Notes under the pieces: generated by a model
What the model was told of the DNA's origin: nothing
The model's input: only the letters and a program-made list of their open reading frames with translations
Database searches by the model: none
Translations under genes and position numbers: made by a program
Shown here: in pieces, positions 29,400-38,808 of the stretch
How the letters are laid out: each line of letters begins with the position of its first letter
Position numbering within the stretch: position 1 is the stretch's first letter
NCBI RefSeq assembly: GCF_900636475.1
Contig: NZ_LR134283.1
Coordinates: forward strand, 496,001 to 560,000
DNA from: Streptococcus anginosus
Lineage (GTDB): Bacteria > Bacillota > Bacilli > Lactobacillales > Streptococcaceae
DNA length: 64,000 bases
Reading direction: 5' to 3'

Positions 29400-29951
29400 A
29401 TGAATTTGTGGACAAAATTGGCAGAGTTTGCCTTTATAGAAACAGAACATTTAGTATTGCGTCCATTTTCCTTTATGGATAGTGAAGATTTTTATAAAAT
29501 TACCTCCAATCCTGAAAATCTACGCTTCATTTTTCCTGTGCAGGCTAATTTACAAGAAAGCCAACATGTATTGGCTAATTATTTTATGAAACATCCTCTT
29601 GGAATTTGGGCGATTTGTGATAAAGATTCTGAGAAAATGATCGGATCTATCAAATTTGAAAAGATAGACGAAATCAAGGGCGAAGCAGAGCTTGGTTATT
29701 TTCTTCGGCATGATTATTGGGGACATGGTCTGATGACTGAGTGCGTCAAAAATATTGTTTATTTGGCATTTACACAGTTTGATTTGAAGCGACTTTATAT
29801 TATAACTCATCTGGAAAACAAAGCCAGCCAAAGAGTTGCCGAGAAGACAGGATTTTTTTGTAGGCGGCAGTTCAAGGGGAGCGACCGTTATACACGTAAA
29901 ATGCGGGATTATTTAGAGTTTTGCTATGAAAAAGGAGACTTTCATGAGTAA
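29400..29951 (+). CDS. GNAT acetyltransferase (RimJ/RimL type)
   Basis: A 183-residue acetyltransferase of the same branch as the gene at 2700. It opens with FIETEHLVLRPFSFMDSEDFY, and the acetyl-CoA loop is seen as WGHGLMTECVKNI near residues 103-115. ENKASQRVAEKTGFF closes the fold. Its last 8 bases overlap spxR. The same gene order is found around pneumococcal spxR as I remember it. Acceptor unknown. Confidence 0.87.
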   Translation: MNLWTKLAEFAFIETEHLVLRPFSFMDSEDFYKITSNPENLRFIFPVQANLQESQHVLANYFMKHPLGIWAICDKDSEKMIGSIKFEKIDEIKGEAELGYFLRHDYWGHGLMTECVKNIVYLAFTQFDLKRLYIITHLENKASQRVAEKTGFFCRRQFKGSDRYTRKMRDYLEFCYEKGDFHE

Positions 29952-31221
29952 ACATCAAGAAATTATCGCTTATTTGGAAGAATTACCAGTAGGAAAGCGT
30001 GTTAGTGTACGCAGCATTTCCAATTATTTAGGAGTAAGCGAGGGGACTGCTTATCGTGCAATTAAAGAAGCAGAAAACCGTGGATTGGTTGAAACGCGTC
30101 CTCGTAGTGGCACTATTCGCGTAAAATCTCCCAAAGTAGAGCTGGAGCACTTAACATTTAAAGAAATTGCTGAAATTACGAGATCAGAAGTATTAGCTGG
30201 TCAAGATGGACTTGAAAAGGAATTCAGTAAATTCTCAATCGGGGCAATGACCGAGAAGAATCTCTTACGTTATTTAACGGAAGGAGGTCTCTTGATTATT
30301 GGAGACCGCACCCGTATTCAGTTATTGGCTTTGAAGTATGAAAATGCTGTTTTAGTGACAGGTGGCTTAGAAGTGAGTTCTGATGTTTTAAAATTGGCGA
30401 ACCGCTTAAGCATTCCTGTTCTAAGATCCCAACATGATACCTTTACAGTTGCAACGATTATCAATCGTGCCCTGTCCAACATGCAGATCAAAACAGATAT
30501 TTTAACCGTGGAACAGGTTTATCGTGGTAGTCATGAGTATGGTTTCTTAAAAGATACAGATACCGTTCGTGATTTTATGGATTTGGTTCGAAGAAACCGT
30601 AGCAGTCGTTTTCCTGTTGTTAATCAGCATAATATGGTCGTTGGCGTGGTGACTATGCGTGATACTGGTGACAAGTCTCCTCACACTATTTTGGACAAAG
30701 TCATGACGAAAAATATCTATGCCGTTACTTTAAACACCAGCATTGCCAATGTTAGCCAGCGCATGATTACAGAAGACTTTGAAATGGTGCCAGTCATTCG
30801 GAGCAATCAAACTCTTCTTGGAGTCATTACGCGTCGTGATGTCATGGAAAAAATGAGTCGGGAACAAATCTCCAGCCTACCAACTTTTGGTGACCAAGTC
30901 TCTCAAAAACTTCGTCATATCAACAATGAATTTTCTTTTGTTGTGGAACCTTTTATGTTAGAAAGTAACGGTGTTTTGTCTAATGGGATTCTAACAGAGA
31001 TTTTAACGACAGCAACGCATCAATACATGACATCTGGCAAGAAAAATATTATTATTGAACAGATGATGATTTATTTCTTGCAAGCTGTTCAGATTGATGA
31101 AAGTTTGACACTTCGACCAAGAATTGTTCGACAAACAAGGCACTCTGCTATTTTGGATTACGATATTTATTTAAAACTTCAATTGGTTGCAAAAGCGACC
31201 ATTACAGTAAAGATAAACTAA
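29944..31221 (+). CDS. spxR: CBS-DRTGG-HotDog regulator SpxR/YtoI
   Basis: A 425-residue multidomain regulator. An N-terminal winged helix (SISNYLGVSEGTAYRAIKEAE) is followed by a DRTGG domain (LLIIGDRTRIQLLAL..TGG), a CBS pair (SSRFPVVNQHNMVVGVVTMRD and VPVIRSNQTLLGVITRRD) and a C-terminal HotDog-like domain. In S. pneumoniae SpxR controls spxB (pyruvate oxidase) and virulence, probably sensing adenosine nucleotides. I chose ATG 29944 behind AAAGGAG. Placed between the GNAT gene and map, as expected. Confidence 0.9.
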   Translation: MSKHQEIIAYLEELPVGKRVSVRSISNYLGVSEGTAYRAIKEAENRGLVETRPRSGTIRVKSPKVELEHLTFKEIAEITRSEVLAGQDGLEKEFSKFSIGAMTEKNLLRYLTEGGLLIIGDRTRIQLLALKYENAVLVTGGLEVSSDVLKLANRLSIPVLRSQHDTFTVATIINRALSNMQIKTDILTVEQVYRGSHEYGFLKDTDTVRDFMDLVRRNRSSRFPVVNQHNMVVGVVTMRDTGDKSPHTILDKVMTKNIYAVTLNTSIANVSQRMITEDFEMVPVIRSNQTLLGVITRRDVMEKMSREQISSLPTFGDQVSQKLRHINNEFSFVVEPFMLESNGVLSNGILTEILTTATHQYMTSGKKNIIIEQMMIYFLQAVQIDESLTLRPRIVRQTRHSAILDYDIYLKLQLVAKATITVKIN

Positions 31222-31245
31222 TACCTCAGATATTAAGGAGAAAGA

Positions 31246-32103
31246 ATGATAACTTTAAAATCACAACGTGAAATTGATTTAATGGAAAAAAGCGGCGCAT
31301 TTCTCGCCAGTATTCATATCGGTTTAAGGGATTTGATTAAGCCAGGTATTGACATGTGGGAAATTGAAGAATACGTCCGCAGACGTTGTAAGGAGGATAA
31401 TGCTCTTCCGCTTCAAATTGGCGTAGAAGGGAGCATCATGGACTACCCTTATGCCACTTGCTGCTCATTGAATGATGAAGTGGCACATGCTTTTCCACGT
31501 CATCAAAAATTGGTTGAGGGTGACTTAATTAAAGTAGATATGGTTGTTGGCTTGGTTGATAAAGCAGAATTGGATGTTTCTAAACTCGATTTCAACAATG
31601 TAGAGCAGATGAAACACTATACAGAAAATTTCCGTGGAGGTGTTGCGGATTCTTGCTGGGCTTATGCAGTTGGTCAAGTGAGTGAAGAAGTGCACCAACT
31701 GATGGACGTGACAAAAGAATGCCTTTATCGTGGAATTGAAGCTGCTCAAGTTGGCAATCGAATTGGTGACATTGGTGCAGCGATTCAAGAGTATGCGGAA
31801 AGTCATGGCTATGGTGTCGTTCGTGACTTGGTAGGACACGGTGTTGGACCAACCATGCACGAAGAGCCAATGGTGCCTCATTACGGACGCGCTGGACGCG
31901 GATTGCGTCTTCGTGAAGGCATGGTTTTGACAATTGAGCCAATGATTTCAACAGGTACTTGGGAGATTGACACAGATTTTGAAACGGGTTGGGCTCACAA
32001 AACGCTGGACGGTGGACTTTCTTGTCAATACGAACATCAATTTGTGATTACCAAAGATGGTCCTGTTATCTTAACCAGCCAAGGAGAAGAAGGAACTTAT
32101 TAA
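31246..32103 (+). CDS. map: Methionine aminopeptidase
   Basis: A 285-residue type I methionine aminopeptidase that trims N-terminal Met cotranslationally. Metal ligands follow the family pattern: Asp in IKVDMVVGL, His in VGHGVGPTMHEEPMVPHYG, Glu in LTIEPMI and the final Glu in YEHQFVI. An insertion between residues about 95 and 140 is characteristic of streptococcal MetAP. It lies 24 bases after spxR, and the yihY-type gene follows. Confidence 0.93.
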   Translation: MITLKSQREIDLMEKSGAFLASIHIGLRDLIKPGIDMWEIEEYVRRRCKEDNALPLQIGVEGSIMDYPYATCCSLNDEVAHAFPRHQKLVEGDLIKVDMVVGLVDKAELDVSKLDFNNVEQMKHYTENFRGGVADSCWAYAVGQVSEEVHQLMDVTKECLYRGIEAAQVGNRIGDIGAAIQEYAESHGYGVVRDLVGHGVGPTMHEEPMVPHYGRAGRGLRLREGMVLTIEPMISTGTWEIDTDFETGWAHKTLDGGLSCQYEHQFVITKDGPVILTSQGEEGTY

Positions 32104-32153
32104 AAATAAGAATGGAAAGGGGCTTTTTGCTCTGTATTCTAGTAGGAGACGAG

Positions 32154-33068
32154 ATGAAAAAGTTTGTTTCTAAGATTGGACAGAACCCGTTTTTACAATC
32201 CTTTTTTAAATTTTATCAAGCATCCGAGATTGATTTGACAAGCATTGCGGTGGCATATTATTTGCTGATTTCGATTTTTCCGTTGCTATTGATTGTTGTG
32301 AATATATTGCCTTATTTTCAAATTCCGATAACAGAATTTTTGGAAGCAATGGAAGATGTTCTGCCTGAATCGCTGTATGAAGTCGTTGCAAAGGTTACCC
32401 GAAATTTGCTAACTCAGCCTTCTTCTGGCTTGTTGAGTTTTTCTATCCTTTCGGCTCTATGGGCATTTTCACAATCAATGTCATTTTTGCAAAAAGCATT
32501 TAATAAAGCTTATGGTGTTGCAAAAGATAGAGGTCTGATATCACATAGATTATTTAGTTTAGTCATTAGCTTGGGGTTGCAATTTCTCTTTGCCTTGTCT
32601 CTTTTACTGACAATGTTTGGGAGAATGTCGCTTCGCTTGCTTCATAGCTTTTGGGAGTTTGATGATCAACTATATGCCAGTTTGCAAAGAATGACCCAGC
32701 CAACTATTTACACCTTGCTGTTTCTTTCTTTACTGATGCTTTATTACTTTTTACCCAATGTAAAAATCAGGAAAATTCGCTATGTTCTGCCGGGAACGAT
32801 TTTTGTAGTTTTTACGATTGGGGTATTGTTAAATTTATTTTCCGTTTATTTGGACACTTATGTAAATCACTTAATGGATGTCCGATTTTTTAGTTCCATT
32901 TTTGTTGTCGTCGTCATGATTTGGTTTACCCTCATTGCCCAAATTATGATTATTGGGGCAATCTTAAATGCAAGTTACCAAGGATGTCACGAAAAAGAAT
33001 TTGAAACGAGACATAAACAACTGACCGCGCGACTCATCAAAAAAACAAAAAATGAAAAAAGAAGATAA
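32154..33068 (+). CDS. YihY/BrkB family membrane protein
   Basis: A 304-residue integral membrane protein with about six transmembrane helices and the family opening SIAVAYYLLISIFPLLLIVVNI. The conserved LLSFSILSALWAFSQSM and WFTLIAQIMIIGAILNA segments are visible. It was once annotated as RNase BN, which is wrong for this family. Function is unknown. I chose ATG 32154 (preceded by TAGGAGACGAG) rather than the longer frame that runs back into map. Confidence 0.88.
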   Translation: MKKFVSKIGQNPFLQSFFKFYQASEIDLTSIAVAYYLLISIFPLLLIVVNILPYFQIPITEFLEAMEDVLPESLYEVVAKVTRNLLTQPSSGLLSFSILSALWAFSQSMSFLQKAFNKAYGVAKDRGLISHRLFSLVISLGLQFLFALSLLLTMFGRMSLRLLHSFWEFDDQLYASLQRMTQPTIYTLLFLSLLMLYYFLPNVKIRKIRYVLPGTIFVVFTIGVLLNLFSVYLDTYVNHLMDVRFFSSIFVVVVMIWFTLIAQIMIIGAILNASYQGCHEKEFETRHKQLTARLIKKTKNEKRR

Positions 33069-33193
33069 TAATTTTTGTTCATGATAAGTTTCTTTACAAG
33101 CTATCAAGAATAAAACTTCTTCTGTAGTGTGAACAATGCAAGTTTCTAAATCTAATGAGAAATTTTATATTGAAACTAAATTTCCAAGTATCA

Positions 33194-33236
33194 GAAAAAA
33201 CCATCGTAAGTAAACTTTCGATGGTTAATTTTATTT
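33194..33236. terminator. Bidirectional terminator between yihY-type gene and GH94
   Basis: The stem AACCATCG/CGATGGTT (33199-33206 with 33219-33226) has six A on the left (T run for the reverse strand) and a T-rich stretch on the right. It can end both converging transcripts. Confidence 0.75.
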
Positions 33237-35648
33237 TTACAAGATTAGAGTCACGTTATTTTTTTCTAATAAAATTTCTTCGGGAAGATACGGGCTAGCC
33301 AACTCTTTCCCGTTGAGGCAGAGTCTCGTGAAGCCTGATTCTTTATGGTTAGGATTTTGGACAGTGATGTGAAGGTGTTTACCGCGGAAGTTCTTGTCCA
33401 CAATGAAGCTATCCCAATTTTTTGGAATAGCAGGACTGAGTCTCAGACCTTTCAGGTCAGGACGCAATCCAAGAATTCCTTCAACACAACCAACCATAAT
33501 GGTGGAAGCTGTTCCTGTTAACCAGTGAACGTGAGAGCGTCCGAAGTGAGGACTAGCTGGGCCTTCTGTGAATTGTCCATAGCAGTATGGCTCTAGTTGT
33601 CGAATGTCAGCTTGATCATTTTGTGCAGCAGGAGCATTTTCTATAAAATAAGTGAAGGCTCGTTCTCCTTGACCACGAAGTGCTTCGGCTAAAATCAACC
33701 AACCTTGAGATTGGGAGAAGATACCAGCGTTTTCTTTATTCCCTTGGTTGTAGATAACGGCTAGTGCTCCCTCAAAGGCATGGCCATGGTAAGGAGGATC
33801 CATGAGTACGGCACCATAAGATGTATTCAAACGATTATAAATATTGTCCATGACAAGATCAGTTTGTTCTTTGCTTGCTAAACCACTTATAACAGCCCAG
33901 CTTTGAGGGTTAAGCCAGAAATTAGCCTCTGGTGCTTGGCTTTCTCCGATGAGTTCCCCCTTTTCAGTGAAACCACGAATAAAACGATCATTATCCCAAC
34001 AGAAGTCTTGGATTTTTTGTTCCATATCAGCTTTGATCTTTTCAAGGAAGGAAAGATAATCATCGTCTTGTTTATAACTAGCGAAATCTTTGAGAATCTT
34101 CAAGGCATAGTAGAATTGCAGAGCAACAAAGGAAGATTCGCCTTGAGCACCTAAACGTAGGCAATCATTCCAGTCAGCATAAAGTCCGGCGGGCATGCCA
34201 TGTGGTCCTAAATGATCTAGGGAAAATTTGATAGCGGTCTGCAAGTGTTGGTAAACAGTAGCTTCTCCATTGTTGGCATATGGGATGACTTCATCAAGGA
34301 AGGCAATATTTCCCGTCTCTGCTATATATTTATAGATAGTTGGGAAGAGCCAGAGAGCATCATCAGCACGGTAAGCTGGGTGACCTGTTTCTTTAACATA
34401 AGAAGAATCATCAGGTGTATTTTCATGGCCGGGCTTATGAGTAAATTTAACTAGTGGCAATCCACCGCCATTATCTACTTGGGCAGATAGCATGAAGCGG
34501 ATCTTCTCGACAGCCATTTCGGGTTTGAGGTGGATAATTCCTTGGATATCTTGTACTGTATCTCGATATCCGTAACCATTTCGTAAGCCACAGTAGATGA
34601 GTGAAGCTGCACGTGACCAGATAAAGGTCATATAGCAGTTGTAAGCATTCCATGTATTAATCATAGTATTAAATTCAGGACTCGGTGTTTGAACCTGTAG
34701 GTTTATGAGGCGTTCTTCCCACTCAGAGCGTAGATCATTGACTTCTGCTTTGACTATTTCTTTAGGTTTATCATAATTTTTTAGAATGGCTTGCGCTTCT
34801 GGAGATGATTTTTCACCAAGAATAAAGACAAGAGTTTTGCTTTCGTTTGGGGCAAGCGTAACTTTACTGGCTAAAGCTCCACAGGCATTTTCATTGTAAC
34901 TTGTCAGATTGCCTAAATCCCCTGTGCTGATACCAGTAGGTTTATCATAACCGTTATAGCGACCAAGAAAAGTTTTTTTGTCACCGCAGAAGGAAGCGAC
35001 AGGATTTCCTGCTAAGCCAAAGAAACGTTCGGTTACATTTTTTTCATCAACCTGTTCATCATCGTCTAGTGTGTCTAAATTACCATGAATCTGTTGGATA
35101 AGACGGTTGTCTTTAAAGAGAGTGCGTGTGATGAAGAGTGAATATTGTAAATTGACTTGGTCTTGTTCATAGTTACCGTGATTAGTAAATTCAGCATAGC
35201 CTGTCAGAGTTAGGTTGCGGGTATCATTAGAGCGATTAGTCACTTCTAAAGCCCAAACTTCGTAACTTTGACCTTTTGGAACATAATAAGTTACTTCTGA
35301 ATGAATGCTGTCATAATCGGCCATCATTTTAGTATAGCCCATACCGTGGTGACATTCACTGTGGTAATCCGTTAAATCTTTACCAACAGGTTGCCAAGAG
35401 GCTGACCAAAATTCCTTGCTGTCATCATCTCTCAAATAGATGTAGCGACCAGGCTGATCAAAATTGTTAAAAACATAACGAAGGATACGTCCGTTGGCAC
35501 CAGACTTGGCAAAACTGTAACCGCCAGCATTGTTAGAAATAATAGCACCATATTCTGGTGAGCCGAGATAGTTGACCCAAGGTAAGGGGGTATTAGGCTT
35601 ATCAATCACATATTCTCGATTGACATCATCGAAATAACCATATTTCAT
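33237..35648 (-). CDS. GH94 disaccharide phosphorylase (cellobiose phosphorylase-like)
   Basis: An 803-residue cytoplasmic GH94 enzyme, the usual length of cellobiose or laminaribiose phosphorylase. It converts a beta-glucobiose and phosphate into glucose-1-phosphate and glucose. The N-terminus MKYGYFDDVNREYVI..TPLPWVNYLG is close to known cellobiose phosphorylases. The catalytic acid is Asp492 in YADWNDCL, as in C. gilvus CbP (D490). The C-terminal HVHWLTGTAST phosphate-site region is present. No signal peptide. It is the second gene of the reverse operon, 54 bases after the 900-residue paralogue. Beta-1,4 versus beta-1,3 specificity cannot be read from sequence by eye. Confidence 0.85.
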   Translation of the reverse strand: MKYGYFDDVNREYVIDKPNTPLPWVNYLGSPEYGAIISNNAGGYSFAKSGANGRILRYVFNNFDQPGRYIYLRDDDSKEFWSASWQPVGKDLTDYHSECHHGMGYTKMMADYDSIHSEVTYYVPKGQSYEVWALEVTNRSNDTRNLTLTGYAEFTNHGNYEQDQVNLQYSLFITRTLFKDNRLIQQIHGNLDTLDDDEQVDEKNVTERFFGLAGNPVASFCGDKKTFLGRYNGYDKPTGISTGDLGNLTSYNENACGALASKVTLAPNESKTLVFILGEKSSPEAQAILKNYDKPKEIVKAEVNDLRSEWEERLINLQVQTPSPEFNTMINTWNAYNCYMTFIWSRAASLIYCGLRNGYGYRDTVQDIQGIIHLKPEMAVEKIRFMLSAQVDNGGGLPLVKFTHKPGHENTPDDSSYVKETGHPAYRADDALWLFPTIYKYIAETGNIAFLDEVIPYANNGEATVYQHLQTAIKFSLDHLGPHGMPAGLYADWNDCLRLGAQGESSFVALQFYYALKILKDFASYKQDDDYLSFLEKIKADMEQKIQDFCWDNDRFIRGFTEKGELIGESQAPEANFWLNPQSWAVISGLASKEQTDLVMDNIYNRLNTSYGAVLMDPPYHGHAFEGALAVIYNQGNKENAGIFSQSQGWLILAEALRGQGERAFTYFIENAPAAQNDQADIRQLEPYCYGQFTEGPASPHFGRSHVHWLTGTASTIMVGCVEGILGLRPDLKGLRLSPAIPKNWDSFIVDKNFRGKHLHITVQNPNHKESGFTRLCLNGKELASPYLPEEILLEKNNVTLIL

Positions 35649-35702
35649 GAAAATCTCCTTTAAATTGTTAGATATTTATTTTACGTGTATTGAGTTATTA
35701 TC

Positions 35703-38405
35703 TTAATTTAGTGTAATAGTGATATTGTGCATGTTCTCATTATTGAGTAGTTCTAGTTGTTTTTTGGTTAAGAATACAAAAGCAGCATCTGTGATATTTA
35801 AAGGTTGATTGTCACAGTTAGCTGATGCTACAACATAATCACCGAAATCCTTATAGTGAGGATTGTTATAGGTGATATGGAAATTTTTACCTGCAAAGGG
35901 AACTACAATAGAAGTTTGGCCATTATTATCAAACTGCTCTGCCAGAAGTTTAGGATAAAGCACAAGATCTCCTGATTTTCCTTGAACTCCAAAGACTTCA
36001 GTAACCATTGTCAGCATGAACCAACTAGCAGCTCCTGTTAGATAGTGGTAAACGCCTCGACCGTCAGTTCGGAAATATTCGGGTATACCTGGATAGATGC
36101 AGCTAGTTTCAAAATTCAAAGATGTATCAGCTAGCGCTTTGAGAGCTTTCCAGCCCTTTGTAGCAAAGCCACGACGATAGAGAGCATAAGCATACATGAC
36201 AGTCATATGAGAGAAGACCGCACCGTTTTCTTTTTCGCCATAGGCAAAACCAAACATACGACCAAGATCAGTTTTAACTTCTTGAAAGTCGGTATTTAAG
36301 CGATAACCGCCAATTTCTGGGCGGTAAAGGTAATGGTCGGCGCTGGAGATAATCTTATGGATTTGATCATCGGTTGCTACATGATTCATAATTGGGAAAA
36401 CTTGTCCTGTTAGCATCATGTGGCTCTTGTCCTTATAGTAACCATCGGTAGCTCTGCCATTATTATCGTAGTAACTGTTATACCAGCCTTCTGTTTCATT
36501 GAGATCTATCCATTCTTTTTGTTGTAAATGTTGACGCAACCAAGTAGCTTTTTGAATAAGATTAAGAGCAATTTCTGACAAGCTCATTTGAACTTTGAAT
36601 CCATTGACCTTATGTTGACACTGCTTAACATAAGCATCTAAGATTTGATGTTTGCGAGCAACTTTTTCATAAATATCGGTGTCATTTTTCAGCAGAAGAC
36701 CGATTTCTTCTAAAATCTCAACAGATTTAGTTTGTGTTTTACTTTCGAGCAAGCGAATGAGTGCTGCTAATTCCATGAGATTCCCAGCATAAGCTGCGGT
36801 AAAGGCGACACTTTCACCGTTTTCGTCTGCCATATCAAGAGCATCATTCCAGTCGGCACCTCGGAGACGGTAAATATTGTGTTGACCTACTTCATAAAAT
36901 CCAGTTAAATGTTGGATGAGCAAATGTTCTAAGATACTGCCTGTGTAAATATCATTATCAGTAGATCGTTGTTTATTGCCGTAATCTTCGCTCCAAAGGT
37001 TATCAATAGCTGTCCCTCGCTTGACATGAGCGTCCTTAAAATAAGAGACTTCTTTCATAAGAATATCAATGTCGCCTGTCTGGTCAATATAGAGTTTGGT
37101 TGTTATCAATGGCCAGAGAGCATGGTCCATCCAAACACGGCTAATACCATTACGGTCAGCAAGGAATTCTCCCTCACCTTGACCGATGATAGTAGCGTTC
37201 GTTCCATCAAGACGGACACCTTTGTAATTATTAATAATCATATTTCTAACTTCAGTAGGTTCCATGAGAAGTAGAGAGAGGCAATCTTGCCATAAGTCAC
37301 GCCATCCGCGGCCCCCACGTCCATAATCGTGGTGAGGCAAGAAGGAACAACCAAAAATACGTCGTAAAAATGGTTGAAAGCATACCCATTTCATAAAATT
37401 ATCGAACTCAGCTTCTTTGGTGTGGAAGTCAACTCCGACCTTATTTAGCCAATAGGATTTAGTGACTGTCAGACTTTGTTGAACTGTTTTTAGGTTACGA
37501 TATTTTTCAGAAATAGTATCAATATTTTTTTCGTCGTTTTCAATTCCCATAAGAATGATGAAACTCTTGCTTTGACCAGCTTCTAAAGTAAAAGGGGCAA
37601 AACGAAAGGCTCCCATGGCTTCTCGACCATTAATTTTAGCATGAGCAGATATGCCTTTTTCATTGTTGAAAATTGCAGCTGGCTGGATGAAACTTCCACT
37701 TTTGCCAATAAAAGATTCAACAGTTGGATAGAAGGCTTGAGGTACTTGTCCAGATTCATCAAAACCAAGGACATAATAGATCTGATGATTGACGCGATGA
37801 CCGCGTTCATCAAAAGACATAGTTGGGCAAACCAGAACACCGGATTTAGTTGTCTTGATACGGTGTAGCATAGAGGTGACATTACGGTGATCTCTAATGT
37901 TGTCTGCACTACGTCCAAAAATTGGAATAGCTGCATAGGCAGTAAGCGTTTGAGTATCATCAGAAGTGTTTGTGATGTCTACTTGCATGATTTCAACATT
38001 TTCATTATGAGGAATGAAAGACGTTACCTTTGCTTTTAAAGATAGATTTTTGAGATGACGCTCTAGTTTCTGCCACATAAATCCAGCTGTTAGCTGGCTT
38101 TCCTCTTGATCAATGCTAAATTTTTGTGCTTCTTGCTTAGCAGAATTTCCTGTTACTGAAGCGACTTCTCCATTCTGATTTTTAATCCAAAAATTTCGAG
38201 TGGAGCGGTTGTTATGTAGATTATCAATACTGATTGGCTCTAATAAGAAGGTTTCTTGATCAATTTTAGCATCGCCTCCCAGATTAGGACTAATTGCACT
38301 TTTTAATCCAACTTCTGAAGCAAGTGGGAAGTACAAGGAATTGATATTTTCAGGTTGATGAATGGTAAATTCTCCAGTATCATTAATAAATTTCAATTGC
38401 TTCAT
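35703..38405 (-). CDS. GH94 phosphorylase, longer oligosaccharide type
   Basis: A 900-residue GH94/GH36-type enzyme without signal peptide. The catalytic Asp518 lies in RGADWNDALDMA. HHDYGRGGRGWRDLWQDCL precedes it and is the substrate-site loop. YHYLTGAASWFMLTMVTEV corresponds to the phosphate-binding end of GH94. The N-terminal beta-sandwich is longer than in the 803-residue paralogue, so a cellodextrin- or oligoglucan-type chain length is plausible. It is the first gene of the reverse GH94 operon, divergent from the ABC importer. Exact linkage specificity is undetermined. Confidence 0.8.
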   Translation of the reverse strand: MKQLKFINDTGEFTIHQPENINSLYFPLASEVGLKSAISPNLGGDAKIDQETFLLEPISIDNLHNNRSTRNFWIKNQNGEVASVTGNSAKQEAQKFSIDQEESQLTAGFMWQKLERHLKNLSLKAKVTSFIPHNENVEIMQVDITNTSDDTQTLTAYAAIPIFGRSADNIRDHRNVTSMLHRIKTTKSGVLVCPTMSFDERGHRVNHQIYYVLGFDESGQVPQAFYPTVESFIGKSGSFIQPAAIFNNEKGISAHAKINGREAMGAFRFAPFTLEAGQSKSFIILMGIENDEKNIDTISEKYRNLKTVQQSLTVTKSYWLNKVGVDFHTKEAEFDNFMKWVCFQPFLRRIFGCSFLPHHDYGRGGRGWRDLWQDCLSLLLMEPTEVRNMIINNYKGVRLDGTNATIIGQGEGEFLADRNGISRVWMDHALWPLITTKLYIDQTGDIDILMKEVSYFKDAHVKRGTAIDNLWSEDYGNKQRSTDNDIYTGSILEHLLIQHLTGFYEVGQHNIYRLRGADWNDALDMADENGESVAFTAAYAGNLMELAALIRLLESKTQTKSVEILEEIGLLLKNDTDIYEKVARKHQILDAYVKQCQHKVNGFKVQMSLSEIALNLIQKATWLRQHLQQKEWIDLNETEGWYNSYYDNNGRATDGYYKDKSHMMLTGQVFPIMNHVATDDQIHKIISSADHYLYRPEIGGYRLNTDFQEVKTDLGRMFGFAYGEKENGAVFSHMTVMYAYALYRRGFATKGWKALKALADTSLNFETSCIYPGIPEYFRTDGRGVYHYLTGAASWFMLTMVTEVFGVQGKSGDLVLYPKLLAEQFDNNGQTSIVVPFAGKNFHITYNNPHYKDFGDYVVASANCDNQPLNITDAAFVFLTKKQLELLNNENMHNITITLN

Positions 38406-38808
38406 GATTTCTCCTTTTCAATGATGTTTTTATACTTTTTATTTTAGAGAAAAGGTTTTCAATAAAAAATAAAAAAGGAGAGAAAAATATCATAAATATG
38501 ACATGAAATTAATTATTCAATGAACTGCCAAATTTTTAGAGATAGAAACTAACTGAGATTAATGACAATCAGGCGCTTTGCATCGCTGATGATATAGAAA
38601 AAATTCCCCATTTATTAGAATATTTTTTAAAAAATATTTCCATTAAATACCTTTTTTTATTTAAGAATAGAGAAATAAAAAAAGTAAAATGAGGACAGAA
38701 ATTTGATATTTTTTGAAAAAATATAATATAATGACTTCGATTTTCAGAGTATAATGCAAGTACAAAATACATGAGGGAAAGCCTCAGACAAATAAAGGAG
38801 AACTTTTT
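38406..38808. promoter_or_regulatory. Divergent control region with cre-like site
   Basis: 403 bases without a gene separate the GH94 operon from the ABC importer. AGAAAAGGTTTTCA (38448-38461) differs from a perfect cre palindrome at two positions and sits 43 bases upstream of the GH94 start. For the importer, -35 TTGATA (38703-38708) and -10 TATAAT (38727-38732) are 18 bases apart; a second TATAAT occurs at 38750. The rest is very AT-rich and probably holds the AraC regulator's target, which I cannot identify by eye. Confidence 0.5.

Noticed and set aside
31525..31951. Two reverse frames of about 119 codons inside map
   Set aside because: Both are antisense to an intact methionine aminopeptidase and have no ribosome binding sites or family motifs.
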